In this document: positions 6,976 through 15,832 of the stretch, piece after piece
How the letters are laid out: each line of letters starts with the position of its first letter
Position numbering within the stretch: position 1 is the stretch's first letter
Source of the DNA: JAYPLE01 sp047627515
Lineage (GTDB): Bacteria > Bacteroidota > Bacteroidia > Cytophagales > Cyclobacteriaceae
Length of the DNA stretch: 16,455 bases
Direction of reading: 5' to 3'
Assembly: GCA_047627515.1 (NCBI GenBank)
Contig: JBLHTU010000073.1
Coordinates: forward strand, 1-16,455
Translations under genes and position numbers: made by a program
The notes under the pieces: generated by a model
The model's database searches: none
Told to the model about the DNA's origin: nothing
What the model saw: the letters and a program-made list of their open reading frames with translations, nothing else

Positions 6976-9900
6976 TTAGAATGTAACTGATAAATTCACA
7001 CCGAACCTTCGTGTTGTAGGCGTAGCTCCAAGGTCAAAACCTTGTAGGTTACTCGCAGAAGTTGAACCTAATACTTCAGGATCAAAATTCAAATCTTCTG
7101 GGAAGTTAGGCGCGTTATACCACAAGTTTCTACCGGACAAAGAAATGTTAGCAGATCCAAAAGGAGTCTTAGAAAGAAGCGTTTTAGGGAAATCATATCC
7201 TAAAGAAAGCTCTCTTAATCTGACAATAGTTGCATCGTACACATTCACCTCTGTAGCTCCGTAGGCAGCAAATCCATTAGAGAAGTACCAGTCAAAAGAC
7301 GAGATACCAGTCGTATTTTGGATAGCGGCACCATCTTCACCAAGTATAGGATCAAGCGAAGACCGGTCACCATAGACGCCAGGCACAACTCGTACAGCCT
7401 CTCTATCAACCGAGTAAGCTAACTGGCCTCTCAATTTCAAAGAAGCAGCCGTATAAGAAACCATGTCTCCACCTTGTTTCCAATCGAATAAAGCATTCAA
7501 AGTAAATCCTTTGAAACGAAGTGAATTCGTAACTCCCAACACAAAGTCCGGGTTTGGATTACCAATGATATGCGATCCATCATCTGTAATAGGCGTACCC
7601 AAAGCTCGGTCAATCAACATGTTACCTGCATCGTCTCTTGCGATACGCGTACCATATATCTGTCCGTATTGCTCACCCGTTCTGTGAATCACAGACACAG
7701 GATCACCTGCAGTCGATCCAGCACCAGAAACAATAATGTCCCCACCTTCACCAGAGAAGATAATCTCAGAAACAATTTTCGTGAATGCAATACCTACATT
7801 CCACTCGAAACCATTACTCAATGAAACTGGAGTAGCATTTATACCTACTTCCCATCCCGAGTTCTGAATTTCTCCAGAGTTAATCACTGAACGAGAGAAA
7901 CCACTTGAAGCAGCTACATCAGCTGATACAATTTGATCAAATGAGTTTTTCTTGAACCAAGTGATATCTGCAGTGATCTTATCATTGAACAATCGAGTAT
8001 CAACTCCAATTTCAATTTCAGAAGTCAACTCATTTTGAAGATTCAGGTTATTCAATCGGTTACCAAGAGATACTCTGTTCAAACCATTGAATGCCTGCTG
8101 TACTCCAAATACAGTCTGAAGTCTGTAAGGAAGTGCTTCATTACCCACTTGTGCGTAACCAATTCTCAGTTTACCATAGTTTAATATGTTAGAGCTGATA
8201 TTGAATGCATCTGTGAAGATGAATGAAGTACTCACACTTGGATAGAAATAACTTCTATTAGCTTCCGGAAGTGTAGAAGAAATATCATTTCTTCCCATCA
8301 GATTCAAGAAAAAGAAATCTCTGAACGATACGGAGTAATCTGCATAGAAAGCGTAGAATCTCTGTAATCTAGTTTGCTCAAAAGTTGTTTGAGTCAAAGA
8401 GTTATTAGATCTACCAATACCTCTAACCACTAGGTTTTGACCTACTGCGCTATATCTTTCAAATCTTCTTTCGTTGACGTTATGCCCCACAGTCAATCGC
8501 ATATTGATATCACTATTGATATCCTTAGTTGCGGTCAATATGAAGTTAGCATCGATTTCTCTGTTCTGGAGAATGTCAGAGGCTGAGAACCCAAACGGGA
8601 ATGCTACGCCACCTTTTTCTCTGAAATCTCTTCTAGAATCCGTATACTGGTTGAAACCACCTTTTGCAGTAGCTGTTAACCAGTCTGTGATATCATACGT
8701 AAATGTGACATTACCATAAACTCTGTTTACATCACTTGTATACTTATTGTTCTCTGTTAACCATCTAGGGTTATCAAGTGCACGATAGAAAATATTGTCA
8801 CCATTGACAGGATTTTTATACGGATACTCGTTTAGGTTGAAGTTTCTAGGCAAGTAAAAAAGTCTAGAGAAAATCGATCCACCAGAACCCCCACCATAAT
8901 CCGAATTGTAAGATGCTCCTGTAGGAGGCGCAGCTTGCGTCGTATTCACGTAGTTGATACTTCCTTGGACATAAAGACCATTTTGAAGTGTAGTATTGAT
9001 ACCAAAACCAATGGCAGTACGACCAACACTAGAATTAGGTACTACACCTGTATTTTCGGTTCTCGATAGCGTGAAATTCACAGAAGCTCTTTCTGAAGTA
9101 GACGTGATGTTCAAAGCATTTTCGAACAAACTACCATCCTGAAAGAAACCACCTACGTTATCGTGTGGCTGCAGTCTAACTGGAACCGCAAGGTTCACAC
9201 CAGGATTATCAGGCCAAGGAAGGATATCACCCGTACCGTTTACGAAATTATCCCCTTGGAAACTCCATCCATCTCTCAACATCAAGTCAGGCAAGAATTG
9301 TTGCTGACCGAAGTTTCTACCAATACCTGTCAAAGGGTGTGGTGCCCAACCGTCAGGATAGTACTCTGAAAGTGAAGAACCGACCACTGACTGAGTATAA
9401 TTTGTTCCATACTCAGCATTGATTCTATCTACTTCAGCAGGAAAAGGTTGTCCCCAGTTACCAATGAAACCACCATTGTACACTTGGTTTGACCCTTGCA
9501 TGTACACATCTTGGTAGTTAGGTAGACCTGCGATTTGCTCAACACTATAACTAGAGCTGAAACGCACTTCCAAGCCTTTGTTGCTTGACCTTCTGTTGGC
9601 CTTAGTTGTGATTAAGATTACACCGTTTGATGCTCTTGAACCATAAAGTGCAGCAGCAGCAGCACCCTTAAGTACAGTTACATTTTCGATGTTGTTAGGA
9701 TCAATATCAAAAGCCCTGTTAGAAACAACAGTGTTTTGGCTAAAGTTATCTGTCTCTGTTACGCTGTTATCAAACGGCACACCATCGACTACGAACAAAG
9801 GCTGAGTATTTCCAGTCATTGATGCGTAACCACGTATGTTGATCCTTGTAGATTGACCAGGAGCACCACCACCACCTTGGATGTTTACTCCAGGTACTTT

Positions 9901-10332
9901 AGATGTCAATGATCTAATCGCATCCGGCTCAGAACGCTTTGCTATCTGATCCGAACTAAGGGTTGACACCGAATATCCTAGTGCCGCTTTGCTACGTTCC
10001 ACACCCAAAGCTGTTACAACAACTTCACTTAGTGTTTCCACGTCCTCATTCATTGCAACGTCTACAATAGACCTTGCTCCAATTTCAACTTCTTGAGTAG
10101 CTAACCCAATAAAGCTAAAAACCAGGGTTCCTCCTTCTTCCGGAACACTTACTCGGTAATTACCGTCTAAGTCAGTAGTAGCACCTGTCGTAGTTCCTTT
10201 CAGAATTACGTTAACACCTGGTACTCCACCATTGTCCGATTCAGAAGTAACCCTACCCGATACCGTTCTCTGCGCCCAGGCTGTGCCGAAGACGAAAAGA
10301 AAAGAGATACTTAAAAGTAGAATCCTCTTCAT
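6976..10332 (-). CDS. SusC/RagA-family TonB-linked outer-membrane transporter
   Basis: A 1118-residue TonB-dependent transporter that imports a large nutrient through the outer membrane with its SusD partner. In order: signal peptide 1-20 cleaved after TAWA; a carboxypeptidase-regulatory-like domain (about 23-95, with GRVTSESDNGGVPGVNV and TDLDGNYRVSVP); the TonB-box region SEVVVTALGVE (102-112); a plug domain (about 112-245, with INIRGY, PLFVVDGVPFDN and IENVTVLKGAAAAALYGSRA); then a long beta-barrel ending in aromatic NLSVTF at the C-terminus, as expected for BAM-assembled barrels. No N-terminal secretin/STN anti-sigma contact domain is present, so regulation by a transmembrane FecR/ECF-sigma signal through this protein is unlikely. 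It is the first gene of its operon, preceded by a 214-bp non-coding region. Substrate not predictable from sequence. Confidence 0.96.
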   Translation of the reverse strand: MKRILLLSISFLFVFGTAWAQRTVSGRVTSESDNGGVPGVNVILKGTTTGATTDLDGNYRVSVPEEGGTLVFSFIGLATQEVEIGARSIVDVAMNEDVETLSEVVVTALGVERSKAALGYSVSTLSSDQIAKRSEPDAIRSLTSKVPGVNIQGGGGAPGQSTRINIRGYASMTGNTQPLFVVDGVPFDNSVTETDNFSQNTVVSNRAFDIDPNNIENVTVLKGAAAAALYGSRASNGVILITTKANRRSSNKGLEVRFSSSYSVEQIAGLPNYQDVYMQGSNQVYNGGFIGNWGQPFPAEVDRINAEYGTNYTQSVVGSSLSEYYPDGWAPHPLTGIGRNFGQQQFLPDLMLRDGWSFQGDNFVNGTGDILPWPDNPGVNLAVPVRLQPHDNVGGFFQDGSLFENALNITSTSERASVNFTLSRTENTGVVPNSSVGRTAIGFGINTTLQNGLYVQGSINYVNTTQAAPPTGASYNSDYGGGSGGSIFSRLFYLPRNFNLNEYPYKNPVNGDNIFYRALDNPRWLTENNKYTSDVNRVYGNVTFTYDITDWLTATAKGGFNQYTDSRRDFREKGGVAFPFGFSASDILQNREIDANFILTATKDINSDINMRLTVGHNVNERRFERYSAVGQNLVVRGIGRSNNSLTQTTFEQTRLQRFYAFYADYSVSFRDFFFLNLMGRNDISSTLPEANRSYFYPSVSTSFIFTDAFNISSNILNYGKLRIGYAQVGNEALPYRLQTVFGVQQAFNGLNRVSLGNRLNNLNLQNELTSEIEIGVDTRLFNDKITADITWFKKNSFDQIVSADVAASSGFSRSVINSGEIQNSGWEVGINATPVSLSNGFEWNVGIAFTKIVSEIIFSGEGGDIIVSGAGSTAGDPVSVIHRTGEQYGQIYGTRIARDDAGNMLIDRALGTPITDDGSHIIGNPNPDFVLGVTNSLRFKGFTLNALFDWKQGGDMVSYTAASLKLRGQLAYSVDREAVRVVPGVYGDRSSLDPILGEDGAAIQNTTGISSFDWYFSNGFAAYGATEVNVYDATIVRLRELSLGYDFPKTLLSKTPFGSANISLSGRNLWYNAPNFPEDLNFDPEVLGSTSASNLQGFDLGATPTTRRFGVNLSVTF

Positions 10333-10546
10333 ATTAAATTGATTTTTAAAAAGTGAACATTATATTATCCAAACACTAAAATATACTATTTCACTAATAT
10401 TAAAAATCGAAGAATATCTTTCTATACCTCGGCTATCTATTGGAATATTTTACGTTTTGAAGTTTTCGCCCAATAATGTTAACTAATGTTAATTAAACAG
10501 CGATATATTCAGAATAAACTTAGTTATCCGGCTGATTAAACATTTT
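10333..10546 (-). promoter_or_regulatory. AT-rich leader/control region upstream of the SusC-like gene
   Basis: The only gap longer than 100 bases in the window. It lies between the stop of the PorE-like gene and the SusC-like ATG, and it must contain the operon's promoter unless transcription continues from the gene before. No good match to the Bacteroidota promoter pattern (TTG/TTTG, about 19 bases, TAnnTTTG) was found on the minus strand. The nearest resemblance is TAGTGTTTG about 40 bases before the ATG, which has an extra base and no -33 partner. No convincing terminator for the upstream gene was seen, although TTAATCAGCCGGATAACTAA just after its stop is weakly self-complementary. No tRNA or small ORF of note. 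Confidence 0.45.
10474..10492. repeat. Pair of 9-bp direct repeats with 10-bp period
   Basis: TAATGTTAA occurs at 10474-10482 and again at 10484-10492, separated by one C, so the copies lie on the same face of the DNA about one helical turn apart. The pair is about 145 bp upstream of the SusC-like start and about 55 bp downstream of the PorE-like stop. It could be a binding site for a regulator, but AT-rich spacers produce short repeats by chance. Confidence 0.4.
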
Positions 10547-12520
10547 TTATTTTTTCTTGTTCATTGAATTTTTTTCAAATAAAATCTCTTTCACTTCAAA
10601 ATCAATACGACGATTTCGAGAATCTTGCGTGTTTTTTTCAATAAGTGGGTGAAGAGAGCCGTACCCTTTGAAGCTAATTTGATCAGGAGAAACATTTAAT
10701 TTCAATAAATATTGATACACCGCTTCAGCCCGCTTTTGAGATAGCCGTTGGTTATAATCAGAGTCCCCTACGCTATCCGTGTGCCCGCTGACCTCCACGT
10801 TAAAAGCTAGCTCCTGTATGAAATGAGCAATTTTATTTAATTCAGACAGTGACTTCTCTGATAATGCATAGCTATCAAACTCAAAGAATATATTTTCAAG
10901 GGTGAGTTTAATACCCGGTCTAATCTTTCTAAGCTGAATATGCAAAGTATCCGGTGCTAGTTCATCATTGGTGGAGAAGCTAAAGTCCTCAAACAGATAT
11001 CCCGCTGCCTCTACCCAGACACCGTAAGTACCCTCTTCATTTAGGGTAAAGAAATACTTGCCTGATTGGCTGTCAGAAGTAGTCCGATATGTATCCTCAT
11101 TCTTGAGTAAATCCGATAAGATAATTGAGGCGGTAATTGGAAATCCTGATTGCTCATCTGTTACAGTACCTGTTACATATACAGCCCTTCGGTTGACTAA
11201 CGGTTGACTATCAAAACTGGCACGTACTAGTTTACTAACCACTTGCCCAAATGCTGATTTGCTCTCTTGTGCAAAAAACCCTCTTTTACCATCTCCCGAA
11301 ACGACCATAGAAACCTGATCTAAATGATCGTTGATACCGTAGCCTAAGTTCATCACTTCTGATCGAGTAGTATCTGGTAAACTTATCTGGTATAAATCAA
11401 AACCTCCAAAACCAACTCTGCCATTGGACCCGAAAAAGAGATCTTGATTATTGGCATGAATAAAAGGTGTGACTTCGTCTTTCTTACTATTAATAGTCGG
11501 TCCTAAGTTCTGAGGTGGAAACCATTGATTCAGTTTATACTCACTTACCCAAACATCACGTCCTCCCATTCCTCCTGGTCTATTAGAGGAAAAAAATAAT
11601 CTGGTCCCATCGGCACTTAAACTTGGCTGTGAATCCCAGTAGCGGGAATTAACAGTGGGTCCCAAGTTTCTTGGGCTTGACCAACTATCTCCGTTCTTAA
11701 AAGCTATAAATAAGTCACAACTACCCATTGATATTGAGCTCTCACAAGACGTATAGATCAGCGTACGACCATCGGCTGAGATCGTAGCCGCACCTTCGTT
11801 ATCCTGACTTTTGATCTGATCACTCAGGCTTTCTGCTTCACTCCATTCATTTCCATCAAAATAAGAAACCATCAAATCCTCATCCTGCAGCTGATCAGGG
11901 CCCTGTCGTGCAGTAAATATTAGCGTAGATTCATCAATAGTGATCGTAGGAAAGTATTGAGTGTACAATGAATTAACCTGAGAGGGCAACTCTTCATAGG
12001 TTACCATCCTTGCTTGCTGCATACCATCTATCGCATATGAAAGCTCCTCTTGAATGGCTTGAAAGGCATTTGTATCAGTAAATGGCCTACTTTGCAGGAG
12101 ACTATCTGCTTTGTGATAAAAGCCATTTTCTTGAAAAAGCCGAACCATCTTTAATGCTAGTGGCTCAGAAAATGAATCCATTGGTAGCAGCCGCAAATAC
12201 GCCTGATAATACATAAAGGACGTATCCATGTTCCGAAGGACCTCATGTGACTGGGCTAGACGTAGGACTGCTTTAGCGAAAGCGGGATCTTTCTCAATGG
12301 CTTTGGTGTACAGTTGATTAGCAGTCCAGAAATCTCTATGCTTAATAGATTCCTCAGCTTTTTCATAAAGCTTAAGTGCTTTACGGTTAGTAGATATCTG
12401 ACCGTAGCAAACCGACGCACTCAGCATAGCGGTGCAAAAGCAGAAGATGATTAATTTTCGAACTAAGCTTCCAATCAAGGTATATTCAGATACTTGTGGG
12501 TCTGTAAAGATATCCGCCAT
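10547..12520 (-). CDS. PorE-like TPR / PD40 propeller / CRD / OmpA-domain envelope protein
   Basis: A 657-residue exported protein expected to anchor to peptidoglycan. In order: signal sequence (hydrophobic 19-38, likely cleaved near CYG-QIST at 40/41); TPR-like helices 44-165; PD40/WD40-like beta-propeller repeats about 188-430 (for example ISADGRTLIYTS, LSADGTRLFFSSNRPGGMGG, NNQDLFFGSNGRVGFGG); a carboxypeptidase-regulatory-like domain about 448-530; and an OmpA C-terminal domain about 540-645 with SGHTDSVG (Asp582) and NRRIDF (Arg638 region), the peptidoglycan-binding residues. This order matches PorE of the type IX secretion system, but Bacteroidota carry several paralogues with the same plan, and no good lipobox is present here. 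The ATG at 12520 overlaps queE by 46 bp and adds 14 residues, some of them acidic, before the signal. A TTG at 12478, overlapping the queE stop as TTGA, gives a cleaner signal peptide and may be the real start. Confidence 0.85.
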   Translation of the reverse strand: MADIFTDPQVSEYTLIGSLVRKLIIFCFCTAMLSASVCYGQISTNRKALKLYEKAEESIKHRDFWTANQLYTKAIEKDPAFAKAVLRLAQSHEVLRNMDTSFMYYQAYLRLLPMDSFSEPLALKMVRLFQENGFYHKADSLLQSRPFTDTNAFQAIQEELSYAIDGMQQARMVTYEELPSQVNSLYTQYFPTITIDESTLIFTARQGPDQLQDEDLMVSYFDGNEWSEAESLSDQIKSQDNEGAATISADGRTLIYTSCESSISMGSCDLFIAFKNGDSWSSPRNLGPTVNSRYWDSQPSLSADGTRLFFSSNRPGGMGGRDVWVSEYKLNQWFPPQNLGPTINSKKDEVTPFIHANNQDLFFGSNGRVGFGGFDLYQISLPDTTRSEVMNLGYGINDHLDQVSMVVSGDGKRGFFAQESKSAFGQVVSKLVRASFDSQPLVNRRAVYVTGTVTDEQSGFPITASIILSDLLKNEDTYRTTSDSQSGKYFFTLNEEGTYGVWVEAAGYLFEDFSFSTNDELAPDTLHIQLRKIRPGIKLTLENIFFEFDSYALSEKSLSELNKIAHFIQELAFNVEVSGHTDSVGDSDYNQRLSQKRAEAVYQYLLKLNVSPDQISFKGYGSLHPLIEKNTQDSRNRRIDFEVKEILFEKNSMNKKK

Positions 12521-13113
12521 TTTGGATTTTTCTTTACGTACTCAACGATCAAAGGCATGATCTGGTCTTTCTTAGACCATTCTGGCTGCAAATAAAGCTT
12601 TGCATCAGCATTCATCTTCTCAGCGTGCTCTTCTGCCCAAGCTAGATCGGAAGCATTATAAATGACCACTTTCAATTCGTGGGCTTTATGATAATACTCC
12701 GTCTGAGCTGATTTGAATTTCTTGGGAGAGAAGCATATCCAGTCCCATGAGCCTGTCAGTGGGTAAACACCTGATGTTTCAACATGCAAGGATTTACCAC
12801 TCGTGCGCAGTAGTTCACACAATACCTCTAAATCATACATCAAAGGTTCTCCTCCGGTGATCACAATGATCTCTGCATTACAATCTACTGAAGAGGCCAA
12901 AAGGGATGAGTAGCGTACACTACTATGATGGCTGGCCTCCCATGATTCTTTGACATCGCACCAGTGACAGCCTACATCACAACCTCCAGTTCTGATGAAA
13001 TACGCTGCTTTTCCAGTATGGAACCCTTCTCCTTGTAGTGTCAGGAACTGCTCCATGACGGGGATCGTTGTGACTACTTCTTGTAGTGGATCAGTCAAGG
13101 TGTCTGTTTTCAT
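12475..13113 (-). CDS. queE: 7-carboxy-7-deazaguanine synthase QueE
   Basis: Radical SAM enzyme that rearranges 6-carboxytetrahydropterin to 7-carboxy-7-deazaguanine, the third step towards preQ0 and queuosine in tRNA wobble positions. The 212-residue protein has TLQGEGFHTGKAAYFIR (25-41), the cluster-binding CDVGCHWC motif with Cys45, Cys49 and Cys52 (CX3CX2C), the GGEP SAM-binding segment (87-90), HVETSG (110-115), CFSPKKFK (127-134) and the family's closing SLQTHKYLNIP. The start at ATG 13113 overlaps folD by 23 bp and retains IPVMEQF, which precedes the conserved block in related Bacteroidota proteins as I recall; a start at Met20 is less likely. No queC, queD or queF is present in the window, so the pathway's other enzymes are elsewhere. 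Confidence 0.95.
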   Translation of the reverse strand: MKTDTLTDPLQEVVTTIPVMEQFLTLQGEGFHTGKAAYFIRTGGCDVGCHWCDVKESWEASHHSSVRYSSLLASSVDCNAEIIVITGGEPLMYDLEVLCELLRTSGKSLHVETSGVYPLTGSWDWICFSPKKFKSAQTEYYHKAHELKVVIYNASDLAWAEEHAEKMNADAKLYLQPEWSKKDQIMPLIVEYVKKNPKWRISLQTHKYLNIP

Positions 13114-13966
13114 AGGCTTTGAGCGTATTAACCAATAGTGATGCGATTGTCATCGGCCCCACTCCACCAGGAACCGGTGTTATATAGCTAGCCTTAGGCG
13201 CGACCTCATCAAAAAGAACATCTCCCGCGATTCGAAATCCGCTGGCTTTACTTTCATCTTCGACTCGCGTAGTACCTACATCTATTACTACTGCCCCTTC
13301 TTTCACCATCTGCGCATTGATCAAGCCCGGCTGACCGACCGCTGAAATCAGAATATCTGCTTTCAAAGTGTGTGAGTTTAAATCTTCTGTGTACTTATGG
13401 CAAACAGTAACTGTGGCAAGTCCTTGTTTTAGGAGCAACATGCTTAATGGTGCCCCTACTAATCTACTCGCGCCGACCACGACGCAGTGCTTTCCTTTCG
13501 TCTCTACCTTATACCTACTGAGTAATTCCATCACCCCGTAAGGTGTGGCAGGCAGTAGTAGTGGGTTATGAGATACAATGGACCCGAAATTCTGATTGGT
13601 GAATCCATCAACATCTTTGACAGGTAAAATACGCTCAGTGACATGATCTACCGAAATGTGTGCCGGAAGTGGTAATTGTACGATAAAGCCATCAATATCA
13701 TCGTCCGTATTCAAAGTTTCGACGTGTTTAATCAGCTTCTCTTCTGAAATGCTTTCTGCGAACTGCATCAATGTGTAGTCGAAACCTACCTTTTTACAAG
13801 CTGTGATTTTTCCTTTGACATACGTGTGACTTGCTCCATCATCTCCTATGAGTATGATGGCAACATGAGGCACTCTTTGCCCATCTGCTTTGATGGAAGC
13901 GACACGCTCTGCGATCTCAGTCTTGATTTCCGAGGCAACCTTTCGACCATCTAATATTTCAGCCAT
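13091..13966 (-). CDS. folD: Bifunctional methylenetetrahydrofolate dehydrogenase / cyclohydrolase FolD
   Basis: Cytoplasmic enzyme converting 5,10-methylene-THF to 5,10-methenyl-THF and then 10-formyl-THF, supplying one-carbon units for purines and formyl-Met-tRNA. The 291-residue length is normal. Visible motifs are the catalytic-lysine segment TYVKGK (Lys53), GFIVQLPLP (Gln97), VKDVDGF (Asp120), PATPYG (139-144), the dinucleotide loop VVVGASRLVGAP (162-173), AVGQPG (209-214), VIDVGTT and the final ITPVPGGVGPMT (262-273). The dinucleotide loop departs from the usual GRSxxVGxP: arginine is replaced by alanine, and CHS is replaced by CHK further on. These positions may affect NADP versus NAD use. 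The gene starts 5 bp after lepA with an AGGAG ribosome-binding sequence that overlaps the lepA stop, so the two are translated from one message. Confidence 0.97.
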   Translation of the reverse strand: MAEILDGRKVASEIKTEIAERVASIKADGQRVPHVAIILIGDDGASHTYVKGKITACKKVGFDYTLMQFAESISEEKLIKHVETLNTDDDIDGFIVQLPLPAHISVDHVTERILPVKDVDGFTNQNFGSIVSHNPLLLPATPYGVMELLSRYKVETKGKHCVVVGASRLVGAPLSMLLLKQGLATVTVCHKYTEDLNSHTLKADILISAVGQPGLINAQMVKEGAVVIDVGTTRVEDESKASGFRIAGDVLFDEVAPKASYITPVPGGVGPMTIASLLVNTLKAYENRHLD

Positions 13967-13971
13967 TACTC

Positions 13972-15762
13972 CTAACTATCTAATTTTAATACAGCCATAA
14001 ATGCTTCCTGAGGGATCTCAACATTTCCTACTTGACGCATTCTCTTTTTTCCTTTTTTCTGCTTGTCCAGTAGTTTTCGCTTTCTTGAAATATCCCCACC
14101 GTAGCACTTTGCAAGCACATTCTTCCTCATGGCCCTTACACTCTCTCTTGCAATGATTTTTGTTCCTATGGACGCTTGTATAGCTATTTCAAACATCTGC
14201 CTTGGAATCAATTCACGTAATTTCTCACACAAACGCTTACCCCAATCATAGGCTTTATCCCTATGTACAACTGCTGACAATGCATCTACTTTATCCCCGT
14301 TGAGCTGAATGTCTAACTTGACCATCACGCTCTGGCGGTACCCTATCAATTCGTAATCAAGTGATGCGTACCCTCGTGAAATCGTCTTCAGCTTGTCGAA
14401 AAAGTCAAAGACGATTTCTGCTAAGGGAAGTTCAAAAGAAAGCTCGACGCGATCAGATGTTAGATATACCTGATTTTTAATTTCACCTCGCTTATCCATG
14501 CATAGTGCAATCACAGCACCAATAAATTCTGATTTCGTAATGATTTGAGCCCTTATATATGGCTCTTCAACATGCGAAATTGTGTTTGGCTCCGGCATCT
14601 CTGAAGGGGCACTTACCTGTATAACGGAACCATCCGTTTTGATCGCATGAAATCTAACCGACGGGACCGTAGTAATTACGGTCATGTTAAACTCTCTCTC
14701 CAAGCGCTCTTGAATGATTTCCATATGAAGCATCCCTAGAAATCCACACCTAAACCCAAACCCTAGGGCTGCGGATGTTTCCGGCTCCCAAACAAGCGAA
14801 GCATCATTCAATTGCAGTTTTTCCATCGAAGCGCGTAGCTCCTCAAACTCACTCGTTTCAACAGGATAAATCCCTGCAAATACCATGGGCTTGACATCTT
14901 CGAAACCTTTAATCGGCCGCTGAGTAGGATTGTCTACATGGGTGATTGTATCACCTACTTTTACTTCTTTGGCCACCTTAATACCTGAAATCAGGTATCC
15001 AACGTTTCCAGCTTGGATCTCCTTCTTGGGATCATGCTCTAGCCTGAGTACACCGATTTCATCGGCGTCATATGTCTTACCGGTACTGACAAATTTGACT
15101 TTGTCTCCCTTCTTAATGCTTCCATTAAAAACCCTAAAGTATACCTCAATCCCACGATAAGAATTGAAGACAGAATCAAAAATCATCGCCTGCAAAGGCT
15201 CATCTACGACACCCTTCGGAGCTGGCACTCTAGCGACAATTGCCCTTAATATATCGCTTATGCCTATGCCTTCTTTTGCACTGGCGTGTATAATATCTTC
15301 TTTTTTACACCCGATCAAATCAATGATCTGATCAGAGACCTCGTCCGGCATGGCGCCGGGTAAATCAATCTTATTTAAAACAGGAATTACTTCCAGACCA
15401 TGCTCTAGTGCTAGATATAAATTTGAAATGGTCTGTGCTTCTATGCCTTGAGAGGCATCCACAATCAACAACGCTCCTTCGCAGGCAGCAATTGATCTGG
15501 AAACTTCATAGGAAAAATCTACGTGGCCAGGGGTATCGATCAAGTTGAAAACGTACGGCTGACCATCTTGAATGTAATCCATTTGGATGGCATGACTCTT
15601 GATCGTAATGCCTCTTTCACGCTCCAAATCCATATTATCAAGAAGCTGAGCTTGCATGTCCCGTTTCGAGACGGTCTGTGTAAACTCTAATAATCGATCC
15701 GCAAGCGTACTCTTACCGTGATCAATGTGCGCAATAATACAAAAGTTTCTGAGGTACTCCAT
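13972..15762 (-). CDS. lepA: Elongation factor 4 (LepA), ribosome-associated translational GTPase
   Basis: Translational GTPase that acts on the ribosome during elongation/initiation stress and subunit maturation. The 596-residue length is typical. GTPase motifs are G1 AHIDHGKST (11-19), G2 in RERGITIKSH (48-57), G3 DTPGHVDF (76-83), G4 NKIDLPG (130-136) and G5 SAKEG (about 161-165). Domain II, the EF-G-like domains III and V, and the LepA-specific C-terminal domain follow. The last contains the ECYGGDISRKR-like segment, here AKCYGGDISRKRKLLDKQKK, and the closing EIPQEAFMAVLKLD. ATG 15762 begins MEYLRNFCIIAHIDHG, the standard N-terminus. It is separated from dtd by 70 bp in which I see no terminator. 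Confidence 0.98.
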   Translation of the reverse strand: MEYLRNFCIIAHIDHGKSTLADRLLEFTQTVSKRDMQAQLLDNMDLERERGITIKSHAIQMDYIQDGQPYVFNLIDTPGHVDFSYEVSRSIAACEGALLIVDASQGIEAQTISNLYLALEHGLEVIPVLNKIDLPGAMPDEVSDQIIDLIGCKKEDIIHASAKEGIGISDILRAIVARVPAPKGVVDEPLQAMIFDSVFNSYRGIEVYFRVFNGSIKKGDKVKFVSTGKTYDADEIGVLRLEHDPKKEIQAGNVGYLISGIKVAKEVKVGDTITHVDNPTQRPIKGFEDVKPMVFAGIYPVETSEFEELRASMEKLQLNDASLVWEPETSAALGFGFRCGFLGMLHMEIIQERLEREFNMTVITTVPSVRFHAIKTDGSVIQVSAPSEMPEPNTISHVEEPYIRAQIITKSEFIGAVIALCMDKRGEIKNQVYLTSDRVELSFELPLAEIVFDFFDKLKTISRGYASLDYELIGYRQSVMVKLDIQLNGDKVDALSAVVHRDKAYDWGKRLCEKLRELIPRQMFEIAIQASIGTKIIARESVRAMRKNVLAKCYGGDISRKRKLLDKQKKGKKRMRQVGNVEIPQEAFMAVLKLDS

Positions 15763-15832
15763 AGCTGAAAAGGATGCAAAAATAACACATCAATCATCAA
15801 ATAGACAGCTATGAATAAAAAATGAAAATAGG

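Noticed and set aside
7463..7824. Two overlapping plus-strand open frames opposite the SusC-like gene
   Set aside because: Shadows of the beta-barrel coding sequence; no domain, and the minus frame is fully explained.
10505..10545. Possible terminator hairpin after the PorE-like gene
   Set aside because: The self-complementarity around CCGG is broken by several mismatches, and the adjacent T-rich stretch lies on the wrong side for minus-strand termination.
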